Assembly (NCBI GenBank): GCA_018694835.1
Contig: JABHOG010000009.1
Location: 1-39,125, forward strand
Reading direction: 5' to 3'
DNA: 39,125 nucleotides
Source: Planctomycetota bacterium
Lineage (GTDB): Bacteria > Planctomycetota > UBA8108 > UBA1146
This document shows, one piece after another, positions 17,976 to 26,368 of the stretch. Positions within the stretch are counted from its first letter, which is position 1. Every line of letters begins with the position of its first letter. The notes beneath the pieces are model-generated. The model had not been told where the DNA came from and made no database searches. It saw only the letters and a program-made list of their open reading frames with translations. A program made the translations under genes and the position numbers.

Positions 17976-18794
17976 TCACTGAACTCCCAGCAATTTCCGA
18001 ACGCGACTCACCTGGATTCGATCCTTCTCGGGGCAATTCAGTTCCCAACGTTGAAGAGTTTTACTCAGTCTCTCCTCCGGTTCGGGCACCCCATGATTCA
18101 AATATCTCAAGGCGCGCCAAGTTGCTGGATATTTCTCCAGCAAGGGCAGCCACTGCACGGCGACCACGCGAAGAAGATCTCGATCCTGCGGGTTCTGCTG
18201 AAGTTGACTCTGATGCTCCAGCCTCCACTTCTTGAAATGGATGCCCTTCTCCAGAGTACCCTTCTCGACCAGATCGTCGGCATACTGCTGTAGATGGGCA
18301 GCGTAGGAACTCCAGTTGGGATAGGGCGGATGGTCCTTCCAGCGCTTCGCCATCTGTCGCAGTGTGAAGATGCTCGCCGCTTCGCACGCGGCTTCCTCGA
18401 GCCAATGATGCGGATCGGGATCTTCATCGAACCCGCACAGGATATGACCCATCTCGTGCCCGAACTGATAGGCCATCTGGGCCCAGCGCCGACCTTGGGC
18501 AGCCAGCCGAAAGCGGATGGCACCGTCAGGCCCTCTCCGATGTAGAACGATCGGTCCACCGCTGGGCTCCACTCGTATCAGCGGAAGTTGTGGCGATCCT
18601 GCAGCCTGCCACAGCGGTTCAGCGGCGGAAAGCAACACCGCATGCACGTCGGCCAGGGTGGCATTCCCCCACCCTTCCTCGACCAGTTCGATGCGCAGGT
18701 CCGCCGCAACCACCGGTGACGCACTCCCGAGCAGCACCCAGAATAGAATCCCACAGGCGATCGATCGGGCGGCTGGAGTCGTCACAGTGATCAC
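17976..18794 (-). CDS. Exported zincin-like putative metallopeptidase
   Basis: The 272-residue product has a signal peptide (IACGILFWVLLGSASPVVAAD). It carries a zinc-metallopeptidase motif HEMGH (H113, E114, H117) in the helix MAYQFGHEMGHILCGF. The segment WLEEAACEAAS follows about 16 residues after the second histidine, where a gluzincin would supply its third ligand (E133, E134 or E138). I cannot assign a named family. Its GTG start overlaps the stop of the upstream peptide transporter by four bases (GTGA), so translation is probably coupled. This suggests, as inference, an extracytoplasmic peptidase working with peptide uptake. The residues around HEMGH favour a genuine peptidase, but a non-catalytic relative is possible. 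The opposite strand has an open frame at 17934-18293 that I regard as a shadow. Confidence 0.75.
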   Translation of the reverse strand: MITVTTPAARSIACGILFWVLLGSASPVVAADLRIELVEEGWGNATLADVHAVLLSAAEPLWQAAGSPQLPLIRVEPSGGPIVLHRRGPDGAIRFRLAAQGRRWAQMAYQFGHEMGHILCGFDEDPDPHHWLEEAACEAASIFTLRQMAKRWKDHPPYPNWSSYAAHLQQYADDLVEKGTLEKGIHFKKWRLEHQSQLQQNPQDRDLLRVVAVQWLPLLEKYPATWRALRYLNHGVPEPEERLSKTLQRWELNCPEKDRIQVSRVRKLLGVQ

Positions 18795-20890
18795 TCCGGC
18801 ATCTGTTTCATCTGTTTCTCCGGGGTTTGTTTCCCCGGTGGCGCATCTTCACCCTGGATGTAGTCCTTCGGCTTGTAGAAGTAGGCCACCCCCATGAAGA
18901 CGAACGCCGTGGCCAGCATCAATTGGGTGAAGAACCAGAAGTAGGGCGCACCCTGGAGAGTGGTCGCTCCCCCGACGTGAGCCAGCGCATCCCCCTTGAA
19001 GGGCTGGACAGCAATATTGGCGGCCACGATCGAGGTGCGAACGGGCAGAAAGTCCTCGACCGAAAGCGTGCCTGCTCCCTCGGAGCCACTCGCCTTCTCC
19101 AGTTCGATCTGGGCCTTACGCCGCTCGATCCAGGAGTACCTCGGGGTGGCATCTGCATCTGTGACACTCTGGCGCATGACCGCTTCCTCCTGAGCTGCCA
19201 CCGACAGGCTGGCGACCTCGACCCCGATCCAGGCATCGAAGGGGGTGTGCTGGAGACCATCAGGACCATCGCTGGAGATGACGAAGTTCTGGCGATTGAT
19301 CAACTGGTAGCGCAGTGGATTTTCCCAGGGGTCCTTCAAGGCGCCAACGATTCCCCCACCATCCGAAGTCAGTGGTAAACGATCATTCTGTTGCCAGTAC
19401 TGATCGATGAGACCCAGCCCCTGCTCCAGAATCGCCGTCTCTGCCAGCACCAGGCCACTCTTGCTGCCACTGTTGTTGAACTGCACCCGGATGTCATCGG
19501 CAGGGTCTTCGACCGAGAATCCCGGAAGAAGCAAGATGAAGCCCTCTCCCTCTCCCTGGGAGTAGGTCATGTGGGCTTTTTTGGCGAGTTTTATTCGCTC
19601 GGGTTCTGTCTTCAAATCCTTGACCTCAGCCGCCACTTCGACGGCTACTGCGATCGTATCGGGCACGACGATGTTGTGATTGACCGCCGCCGTGAAGTAG
19701 TTACCAAGAGAAACGCTCATCAGGAAGAGCGCCATGATCACCGACTTCATCCTCTTCGGCGCCTGGGTATAAGCAAACTCCAGTCCTGTGATGGAGACCA
19801 TCACCTCGGCCGCTGTGAGGATCGAGTAGGCGAGAATTTGCCAGCCGATGGAGGGGGTTTCTCCGGCATCGATGAGCCCCTGGGCGATCGCCACCATGGC
19901 AAAGCCTCCGACCATCACGAATAACCCGAGAGAGATCTTTCTCACCGGTGTCAGTTTCCACACCCGGTCGATGGCGGGGTAGACCAGAAACTGAAAGGTC
20001 GGGATCAAGATCAGGATCATCACCGGATTGACCGCCTGGACCTGCGATGCCAGCCACGTCACCCCGAGCCAGTTGCGATCCATATCCTGTGCCTGGAGCA
20101 CCCAGGAGGATCCGGTCTGATCGAACAGTGCCCAGAACACGGCGATGAAGATGAAGATGACACTGACCTTGAGCATCGACTGGATGCCGACTGCGCTGAA
20201 GGTCTCACTGAACCAGGCTTTTCCCCCCGGAGGGATGTGGACGAAGACATTTCGGCCCATCCAGAAAGCGAAGGTGGCGATCGCCATCAAGATTCCTGGA
20301 ATCCCGAAGGCCAGGTGTGGGCCGTACCACTCCAGCAGCCAGGGGGTCAGCAAGGTCGACAGGAAGGCACCGGTATTGATGGAGAAGTAGAACCAACCAA
20401 ATGCTTTGGTCAGGAGGTAGGAATTCTTGATTCCAAATTGATCTCCGACGTGGGCAGAAACACAGGGCTTGATTCCGCCGGAGCCAAGGGAGATCAGCAG
20501 CAGCCCGATCCAAAGGGTCTGGAAAGGGTCAAGAGAAGCATGAATGCCCATCAGAGCGAGCACGCCATGCCCTGCACAATAGACCATGCTCAGAGCCATG
20601 ATGGTCAGGTACTTGCCGAGGAAGATGTCTGCGATCAGCGCCCCGAAGATGGGGGTGAAGTAGACCGCAGTGGTAAACAAGTGGTAATTCTCGACCGCTG
20701 TGGCTCTCGCCATCGGATCGCCGCCGCTGGCCCCTGGCATCAAGAAAAGGAACTGGGTCATGAAGACGACCAGGATCCCCTTCATGCCGTAAAAACTGAA
20801 TCGTTCAGCCGCTTCATTGCCGATGATGTATGGGATCCCCTTGGGAATCTCAGTGGTCAGGGGGGGCGTGGAGAGATGACTCGACGACAT
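18791..20890 (-). CDS. POT/PTR2 family proton-dependent peptide transporter with large periplasmic insert
   Basis: The 699-residue inner-membrane protein has the POT family signatures. These are the N-terminal GNEAAERFSFYGMKGIL (the ExxER region), GGIKPCVSAHVGDQFG, FYFSINTGAFLSTLLTP, and EFAYTQAPKRMKSVIMALFL in the late helices. It should import di- or tripeptides with protons. Typical bacterial members have about 450-520 residues; this one has an extra soluble region at about 410-650, between the penultimate and last helices, where family topology predicts the periplasm. Part of that insert (LKDPWENPLRYQL...FVISSDGPDG) resembles the C-terminal domain of type II secretion pseudopilin G. The last helix is FWFFTQLMLATAFVFMGVAYF. 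The start is ATG 20890. The stop overlaps the GTG of the zincin-like gene, forming an operon. Confidence 0.92.
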   Translation of the reverse strand: MSSSHLSTPPLTTEIPKGIPYIIGNEAAERFSFYGMKGILVVFMTQFLFLMPGASGGDPMARATAVENYHLFTTAVYFTPIFGALIADIFLGKYLTIMALSMVYCAGHGVLALMGIHASLDPFQTLWIGLLLISLGSGGIKPCVSAHVGDQFGIKNSYLLTKAFGWFYFSINTGAFLSTLLTPWLLEWYGPHLAFGIPGILMAIATFAFWMGRNVFVHIPPGGKAWFSETFSAVGIQSMLKVSVIFIFIAVFWALFDQTGSSWVLQAQDMDRNWLGVTWLASQVQAVNPVMILILIPTFQFLVYPAIDRVWKLTPVRKISLGLFVMVGGFAMVAIAQGLIDAGETPSIGWQILAYSILTAAEVMVSITGLEFAYTQAPKRMKSVIMALFLMSVSLGNYFTAAVNHNIVVPDTIAVAVEVAAEVKDLKTEPERIKLAKKAHMTYSQGEGEGFILLLPGFSVEDPADDIRVQFNNSGSKSGLVLAETAILEQGLGLIDQYWQQNDRLPLTSDGGGIVGALKDPWENPLRYQLINRQNFVISSDGPDGLQHTPFDAWIGVEVASLSVAAQEEAVMRQSVTDADATPRYSWIERRKAQIELEKASGSEGAGTLSVEDFLPVRTSIVAANIAVQPFKGDALAHVGGATTLQGAPYFWFFTQLMLATAFVFMGVAYFYKPKDYIQGEDAPPGKQTPEKQMKQMPE

Positions 20891-20975
20891 GTATCAACAC
20901 CTCACAGATTCAGCAGAATATCTGGAGGAAACCAATGCGGCTTCCCCGACCTCCGGAAGGCGAGGCCATCCGACT

Positions 20976-21001
20976 CGGGAGTGTGACAAAGGAGACTCCC
21001 G
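20976..21001. terminator. Perfect 7-bp inverted repeat between the POT and kinase genes
   Basis: CGGGAGT (20976-20982) and ACTCCCG (20995-21001) pair perfectly around a 12-nt loop, about 40 nt beyond the stop of the - strand histidine kinase gene. There is no T tract on either side. It could end the kinase transcript or be an operator upstream of the transporter. Confidence 0.3.
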
Positions 21002-21041
21002 TTCGCAACCGGGCGAGCAGGGACAGAAAGCCGATTCAGAC

Positions 21042-22589
21042 TCAGTCGACAGTGAGCAGGTCCGTGACCCGTTGGATGAAGTCGGGAATTCTGAAGGGTT
21101 TCTGGAGGAAGTTCACCGATGGGGCAACCTCCTGAAGCACCGATTGATCATAGCCACTGACCGCCAGCACTTTGGTATCGGCAGCATGGTCCGAGAGGTA
21201 GCGCAGCAACAACTTGCCCCCATCCAAAGGCATGGCCACATCGGTCACGACCAGATCGTATGGGGACTCAGATTTCTTGATCATCTCTATCGCCTCCGCT
21301 CCTGAACTGGAGGTGTCCACCACGAACTTCTCACCTCGAAGAGCTCCAGCGGTCAATTCGAGGATCAGCGGCTCATCATCGACCAGTAGAACCCTGTAGG
21401 ATTCTTGCTCCGGAATCGAATCTTCGGCCTCGGTTTCCAAGGTCAGTTTCAAGGTCGTCAGCGGAAAGAAAAGTTCAAATCGAGTTCCGATTCCAACGGT
21501 ACTCTGCACGCCAATTGAACCCTTCGACTGCTTCATGATCCCATGAGCGATCGCCAGCCCGAATCCCTTTCCCCGCTCGGGATCCTTGGTGGTGAAAAAC
21601 GGTTCGAAAATCTGCTCTAGTATCGATTCTTCGATTCCGCACCCATCGTCTTCCACCGCCAGAACGACGTAATCTCCTGGAGGAAGATCTTGACCATGGC
21701 CCTCATCATTGGTGAGTGTGCGAGAGTTGAGTTCGATCCACAAATCCCCCTGCGGCTCCATCGCCTCTCGAGCATTGAGCACCAGATTGGTCACGACCAT
21801 CGCCAGTTGAGTGGGGTCGACCTTGACCACGAGACCTGGAATATCAAAGCCACGCGGGTGGAGTTTGATCTCCTTACTGGCCACCATCTCTTCCAGCACC
21901 GAGAAAAAGTCCTGCATTTTGGCGGCAACGTCCATGACTGTGTAGCGCATCACTTGCTGACTGCTGACTGTCATCAATTGCTTGGTCAACTCTGCCGCTT
22001 GATTTGCCGCTTTCTGGATCCGATTCGCCTCGAGTTTTGCAGTTGGCAGGTCCCCAGTCCGATCTCTCAGAATGCGATCAGAACCGCCCAAGATGACCGT
22101 TAGAAGATTATTGAACTCATGCGCAATCCAACCAGAGACTCGACCGATGGCATCCATATTTTGCGACTTGCGAAGGACCTGCTCGAGTCTCCGGGTTTCG
22201 GACACATCGCTCAGGAATCCTTGATATTGCCCGTCGGGCCGCTTTTCTGCCTGCATCATCAGGCAACAATGCCCAGACATCACCTTGCGGAACCGGACTT
22301 CAATGGAGGTCTTGATTTCCTCGACCGGGTCGACCAGATTTCGATCTTCCGGATGACAGAAATCGACCAGTCTCTTCCCGATCACATCATCCAACTCATT
22401 GCCGAGCAGATGTTTCCATGCCTGATTTGCGTATAAAATGCATCCAGCATCGTCATAGAGAACAACGATGTTTGGCACCGCCTCGAAAAGTTGGCGATAG
22501 CGACTTTCTGAAGCCTTCAATTGCTCGAAGATACTTTTTTCGACCTGGATATGAAGCTCCAGTTCTTTCTCCGGATCCGAATCGGTCAC
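21042..22589 (-). CDS. PAS-containing hybrid histidine kinase with C-terminal receiver domain
   Basis: This 515-residue protein has no membrane segment, so it should be a soluble sensor. A short coiled-coil-like N-terminus leads into a PAS domain (about 25-140, [17 protein letters not shown]). The HisKA H-box is in [14 protein letters not shown] (H near 158). The HATPase_c boxes are [10 protein letters not shown] (N), VEDDGCGI (G1), FEPFFTTK (F) and [15 protein letters not shown] (G2). The C-terminal receiver domain has LLVDDEP and the phosphoacceptor in VVTDVAMP (near 448). Autophosphorylation on H and transfer to the receiver D is expected; no output domain is present. The GTG at 22587-22589 overlaps the upstream gene's stop as GTGA and has GGGAG 7 nt upstream. 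The longer ATG start at 22631 would overlap that gene by 46 nt and is disfavoured. Confidence 0.9.
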   Translation of the reverse strand: MTDSDPEKELELHIQVEKSIFEQLKASESRYRQLFEAVPNIVVLYDDAGCILYANQAWKHLLGNELDDVIGKRLVDFCHPEDRNLVDPVEEIKTSIEVRFRKVMSGHCCLMMQAEKRPDGQYQGFLSDVSETRRLEQVLRKSQNMDAIGRVSGWIAHEFNNLLTVILGGSDRILRDRTGDLPTAKLEANRIQKAANQAAELTKQLMTVSSQQVMRYTVMDVAAKMQDFFSVLEEMVASKEIKLHPRGFDIPGLVVKVDPTQLAMVVTNLVLNAREAMEPQGDLWIELNSRTLTNDEGHGQDLPPGDYVVLAVEDDGCGIEESILEQIFEPFFTTKDPERGKGFGLAIAHGIMKQSKGSIGVQSTVGIGTRFELFFPLTTLKLTLETEAEDSIPEQESYRVLLVDDEPLILELTAGALRGEKFVVDTSSSGAEAIEMIKKSESPYDLVVTDVAMPLDGGKLLLRYLSDHAADTKVLAVSGYDQSVLQEVAPSVNFLQKPFRIPDFIQRVTDLLTVD

Positions 22590-23068
22590 GCTGATACTCC
22601 CACGGGTTCCAGAAACTGCTGAGAGTTCCACACATCTTCGTAAGGCGGAAAAACGTATTCACAACCATGCTTGTGCTCGAAGGCATTCAACTCGCAGGTC
22701 GCATCATTGAAACTCGGCAACTTGTCACCAATACCTTTGACTGATCTCCCCGCGGAATCCACGAGACTAGAAGCCTCCACCCCGACAATGCCATCGCATT
22801 TCACATTCTCTTCATCCCGTCGATTCGAGAGATTTCTGCTGGGAAATGCCTGGCACCATCGCTTGCCCGGAACCACAGGAAGGGGATCTCCAAACTTCGC
22901 AAATGGCTCGATGGATTCATCCGAGCGATCGCTGATAGGTAAGAAATCTATCCGCTGCTGCTCGAATCGATCCGCAGCCTCGATGGCACCGTGGAGAAGC
23001 CCGACCGGTTGCTGATCATCGTTGTGGAATCCGATCCGCAAGAGCACCTTTATTGGCGAATCTGACAC
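22586..23068 (-). CDS. Hypothetical protein coupled to the hybrid histidine kinase
   Basis: The 160-residue soluble product matches no family I recognise. It begins MSDSPIKVLLRIGFHNDD and has several cysteines (CQAF, VKCDGIVG, TCELN, HGCEY), and no signal peptide or membrane helix. The GTG start at 23066-23068 has a perfect AGGAGG (23075-23080) 6 nt upstream. Its stop overlaps the kinase's GTG by four bases, so the two should be made together. A sensory or ligand-binding partner for the kinase is a reasonable guess, but only from position. The ribosome binding site and overlap make it likely to be real. The 186 bases between it and lutC (23069-23254) hold nothing recognisable. Confidence 0.65.
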   Translation of the reverse strand: MSDSPIKVLLRIGFHNDDQQPVGLLHGAIEAADRFEQQRIDFLPISDRSDESIEPFAKFGDPLPVVPGKRWCQAFPSRNLSNRRDEENVKCDGIVGVEASSLVDSAGRSVKGIGDKLPSFNDATCELNAFEHKHGCEYVFPPYEDVWNSQQFLEPVGVSA

Positions 23069-23254
23069 TCCAGGCCTCCTGCTAATTCTGCCATCATCGC
23101 CTGAGTCAGTTCAACTCCCCGGACGGTTAGAGCTGGAACATACCACCCCAGGACGTCCTGATATTCTGGTTCAATCCAAGGGTTAACGCCAATCAGTCCC
23201 AAACGGATCCTGGCGACCCGACTTTGGCCCACGAACGCTACTCGGAGTAGCGCT

Positions 23255-23920
23255 CTAACCATGGTACAGGACGATCTGGACCCTTCCTGGCCCATGAACC
23301 CCGGTGATCAGCACCCCTTCAATATCGGCGGTTTTCGAAGGCCCCGTGACCAGGGTCATGCAGGAAGGGAGATCCTCCGGCGAGATGCTGAGGTCCAGAA
23401 GATCTTCAACAATTCGAGAATCGGCAAGCAATACCAGGTGGTTGGGCGGGACCAGCGATGTCAACCGCGACTCCTGATCAGAGCCGGTGACCACCACCGA
23501 CCCGGTGCTGGCCACGGCTGCCTTCGCCATGGTGATCCCGCATTCTATCTCCTGATACAAAACATCCAGTTCGACACCCTCTCTTGCCACCCGGATCGAA
23601 GATTCATTCATCTTCTCGACGAGTTCCTGTTCGATGATGGGATCATTGGAAATCTGGACCGATGTAATCGCGGCTTCGGTGAGGAAGTTCACAGCCACCT
23701 TGGCCACTTCCGCTCGCGGACAGATCAAGACATCCATCCCCACTGCGCGAGCTCGATCGACAAACAGAGCTCGCAGATTTTCTCTTTCATCCCCTGAGCC
23801 TGGCAATGAAGGTCGAACCATGTCGTGATCGACCACCAGCGGATCCACCGATTGTCCAGGGGATCGGCCCAGAGCCGCTCGAATTCGATCTAGAAAAATA
23901 TTCTTGGCAGTGCCTTTCAT
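23255..23920 (-). CDS. lutC: LutC, LUD-domain subunit of L-lactate utilization
   Basis: This 221-residue protein is a LUD-domain (YkgG/DUF162) protein, the third subunit of the LutABC complex that oxidises L-lactate to pyruvate in the cytoplasm. It starts MKGTAKNIFLDRIRAALG, typical of LutC. The late conserved region includes GITMAKAAVASTGSVVV, followed by a LVPPNHLVLL block and GPSKTADIEGVLITGVHGPG, a LUD signature. The ATG at 23918-23920 overlaps the stop of lutB by four bases and is preceded by GAGGAGGGG. A much longer frame upstream (to 24235) overlaps lutB and is not used. It is the last gene of the lutA-lutB-lutC order on the - strand, the same order as in Bacillus. Confidence 0.92.
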   Translation of the reverse strand: MKGTAKNIFLDRIRAALGRSPGQSVDPLVVDHDMVRPSLPGSGDERENLRALFVDRARAVGMDVLICPRAEVAKVAVNFLTEAAITSVQISNDPIIEQELVEKMNESSIRVAREGVELDVLYQEIECGITMAKAAVASTGSVVVTGSDQESRLTSLVPPNHLVLLADSRIVEDLLDLSISPEDLPSCMTLVTGPSKTADIEGVLITGVHGPGRVQIVLYHG

Positions 23921-25389
23921 CGAATCGCCCCTCCTCGATCTCGCCATCGTTTTCGAAAACTGCGACTTGCAGGAAGGATCAGGTCCCGATCTCTGGTCCA
24001 CCCAGACAAGGGACCTGGCGCAGCTCTGAGGCGATCCGATCCGCCGGAAAAACAACGCAACAAGTACCGATGGATCGATGCGGCGAATCGATAGTAGCGA
24101 TCGGAAGAGAATGCGATTCGCATTCCCCACAGTGCCATCCTCTCTCCGGTGGTTCCGCGGCGCTTGCGAGTTTTCCGACGCAGTGCCACGAGCATCCGCG
24201 GCAGATCGATGTTGACGGGGCACGCCTCGTAACATGCACCGCAGAGGCTAGATGCCTCCGGTAGAGTGGGATTTCGGTCGAGACCTTGCAGCAATGGAGT
24301 GATCACCGCTCCGATCGGACCGCTGTAGACCGACCCGTAGGCGTGTCCGGTGGCCTTGCGATAGACCGGACAAGCATTCAGGCATGCTCCACAGCGGATG
24401 CACCCCAGAGACTCCCGGAATTGCGGGTCTGCCAGGATTCGAGTCCTCCCGGCATCGACCAGAACCACATGCATCTCCTCCGGTCCATCGAGATCGTCCT
24501 GACGACGGGGGCCGGTCAAGACCTGGGTGTAACAGGTCAACGGCTGTCCGGTCGCCGATCGTGCCAGCAAGTGCAGTAAAAACCAAAGATCCTTGAATGC
24601 GGGAACCAGTTTCTCGATGCCCACTACCGCGATGTGCGTAGGGGGTGCGGAGGTACAGAATCGTCCATTGCCCTCGTTGGTGCACAGCACCAGCGAGCCA
24701 CTCTCCGCCACCAGAAAGTTGCCGCCAGAGATCCCCAGATCTGCTCGGCGATACTTCTCCCTCAGATGTTCACGAGCGATGCGAGTCAGTTGCTCCGGCT
24801 CTTCGGTGTACTCGGCACCGAGTTCTCTGACAAAGGCACGGGCCACCGATTTACGATCCTTGTGGATCATCGGCATCACGATGTGACTGGGAGCATCATC
24901 GTCGATCTGGATGATGAACTCACCGAGATCGGTTTCCACCGTCTCAATTCCAGCGGCCTCCAACTGGGGAAGAAGATGAGTCTCCTCGGTCACCATGCTC
25001 TTCGACTTCACACATAATTTGACATTCTTCTCGCGTGCAATTTCCACCACGATTCGATTCGCCTCTTGATGATCGCTGGCGAGATGGACTCGTGTCCCGG
25101 CCGCTTCTGCCCGTTCAATCCAGGTTTCGATGTAGTGATCCAGATGATCGATGGTATGACGCTTGATCTCTCCTGCGATCGATCGGATTTGATCGACATC
25201 GTCGCCAAATGCTTCCTTGAGAACATCCCTGCGAGCCTGATCCTTGAGGGTTGTGGCTTCTCTCACGGCAGATTGAAGAGACTCATCCTCGAGGAACTGC
25301 TGGGCTCGCGGACGGATGTCATGGACCCCTCGTGGAAACAGGATCGGCTCACCATCGACACTGGTGGGAGGGGCTGCGGGTTTCTTCAA
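23917..25389 (-). CDS. lutB: LutB, iron-sulfur LUD-domain subunit of L-lactate utilization
   Basis: The 490-residue protein has an N-terminal LUD domain (about 60-290, with KSKSMVTEETHL and GISGGNFLVAESGSLV). It then carries two ferredoxin-type 4Fe-4S motifs, CIRCGACLNACPVY (near 328) and CGACYEACPVNIDLP (near 385), and a C-terminal DUF3390-like tail. It should pass electrons within LutABC during lactate oxidation. I placed the start at TTG 25387-25389, which overlaps the lutA stop as TTGA and has AGGA upstream; the product then begins MKKPAAPPTS. An extended frame to 25506 would read back through lutA and is rejected. Length and domain order are typical of LutB/YkgF. The operon is tightly packed, with both junctions overlapping by 4 nt. 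Confidence 0.93.
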   Translation of the reverse strand: MKKPAAPPTSVDGEPILFPRGVHDIRPRAQQFLEDESLQSAVREATTLKDQARRDVLKEAFGDDVDQIRSIAGEIKRHTIDHLDHYIETWIERAEAAGTRVHLASDHQEANRIVVEIAREKNVKLCVKSKSMVTEETHLLPQLEAAGIETVETDLGEFIIQIDDDAPSHIVMPMIHKDRKSVARAFVRELGAEYTEEPEQLTRIAREHLREKYRRADLGISGGNFLVAESGSLVLCTNEGNGRFCTSAPPTHIAVVGIEKLVPAFKDLWFLLHLLARSATGQPLTCYTQVLTGPRRQDDLDGPEEMHVVLVDAGRTRILADPQFRESLGCIRCGACLNACPVYRKATGHAYGSVYSGPIGAVITPLLQGLDRNPTLPEASSLCGACYEACPVNIDLPRMLVALRRKTRKRRGTTGERMALWGMRIAFSSDRYYRFAASIHRYLLRCFSGGSDRLRAAPGPLSGWTRDRDLILPASRSFRKRWRDRGGAIR

Positions 25390-26150
25390 CGGGTTTCCTG
25401 CTCCCTCGACTGAAGTCCCAGTGCCTGACAGAACCACTCCGCCACGTGCTGGATCTCGACCGGAGTTCCTCGACGCGAGAGCCGACCCTCGATGTTCATG
25501 GTGCAACCGGTGTCATTGCACAGCAAAACCGGTGCACGACTCTCCTCCAGCGCAGCACAGCGATCCTCTGCCAAGGCTCCCGAGATCGCTCCGAACTTGC
25601 TGGCGAAGGTGCCGCCAAATCCGCAACACTGCTCCTCCTGGCGCAATCGCTTCACTTCCAGCCCCGGAATCGACTCGAGAAACCGACCGGATGCATCGAA
25701 CCGGTTCAACTCCCGTAAGTGGCATGAAGGGTGCCAAGCGACCACCGAAGCGGCATTTCCCGGATCACCGACGATCTCATCGGGAGCCAGCCCCAGTTCC
25801 TCTTCGATGAACTGAACCAGTTCTCGGGTGCGACGCACCAACGACTGCACATTGGCCGGGACCACGCTCTCCGACCCGAACAATTCCAACGCATGACGAG
25901 TGATCATCGCGGCGCACGATCCAGAGGGCGTCACGATCCACTCATCCCCCTCGAAGATCTGGGCCATCCGCAAGACCATGGCCCTTGCGGCTTCTTCGTC
26001 GCCGGAATTGCGATGCGCCTGGCCACAACAAGTTTGCCCTTCGGGAAAGATCACCTCACAGCCCAGATGCTCCAGCAACAAGGCGGTCGCCTCCGCCGCT
26101 TTAGGGGCAAACTGGTCCGCAAGGCAGGGAATAAACAGCAAGATGCGCAA
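25386..26150 (-). CDS. lutA: LutA, CCG-domain subunit of L-lactate utilization
   Basis: The 254-residue protein has two cysteine-rich CCG domains, as in LutA/YkgE and heterodisulfide reductase B-like proteins. The first carries CLADQFAP and GQTCCGQAHRNSGD, the second HPSCHLRE, EEQCCGFGGTF and NDTGCTMNIEG. These cysteines likely bind an iron-sulfur cluster that takes part in lactate oxidation with LutB and LutC. The best start is TTG at 26148-26150, with GGAGGAGG (26158-26165) 7 nt upstream; the product then begins MRILLFIPCLADQ, as in relatives. A longer frame from ATG 26255 would add 35 residues without family resemblance. It is the first gene of the operon and is divergent from the sugar operon at 26369. 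Confidence 0.93.
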   Translation of the reverse strand: MRILLFIPCLADQFAPKAAEATALLLEHLGCEVIFPEGQTCCGQAHRNSGDEEAARAMVLRMAQIFEGDEWIVTPSGSCAAMITRHALELFGSESVVPANVQSLVRRTRELVQFIEEELGLAPDEIVGDPGNAASVVAWHPSCHLRELNRFDASGRFLESIPGLEVKRLRQEEQCCGFGGTFASKFGAISGALAEDRCAALEESRAPVLLCNDTGCTMNIEGRLSRRGTPVEIQHVAEWFCQALGLQSREQETR

Positions 26151-26274
26151 GCTCTGGCCTCCTCCATCCGCCTCCCCCGATAAAATCGGCCTGGAGGCAC
26201 TCTTCGACACTCTTCGCCACACCGAGAAGATCACCTCGCAGCGGCTCCCGGGCAAGTCACTGCATCTCTGATCC

Positions 26275-26280
26275 TTGACA
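26275..26280 (+). promoter_or_regulatory. Perfect -35 hexamer in the lut/sugar-operon divergent region
   Basis: TTGACA, identical to the sigma-70 -35 consensus, lies 88 nt before the GTG at 26369. No good -10 sits at 16-18 bp; CATACC at 26304-26309 is 23 bp away. The 218-bp region 26151-26368 must hold promoters for both operons, but I cannot place them securely. Confidence 0.25.
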
Positions 26281-26368
26281 CCCAGCGCTCACCAGAGGAC
26301 TCTCATACCATCGCGGAGGACCACCTCCGACGAGAAATTCTGACCGCTCATTCCCGAGGAGGTAAACC

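Noticed and set aside
17934-18293. Open frame of 119 codons starting just after the methyltransferase
   Set aside because: It looked like a downstream partner, but it is antisense to the end of the zincin-like gene and has no convincing ribosome binding site.
20237-20986. Open frame of 249 codons on the + strand
   Set aside because: It is antisense to the POT transporter, with low-complexity composition and no domain.
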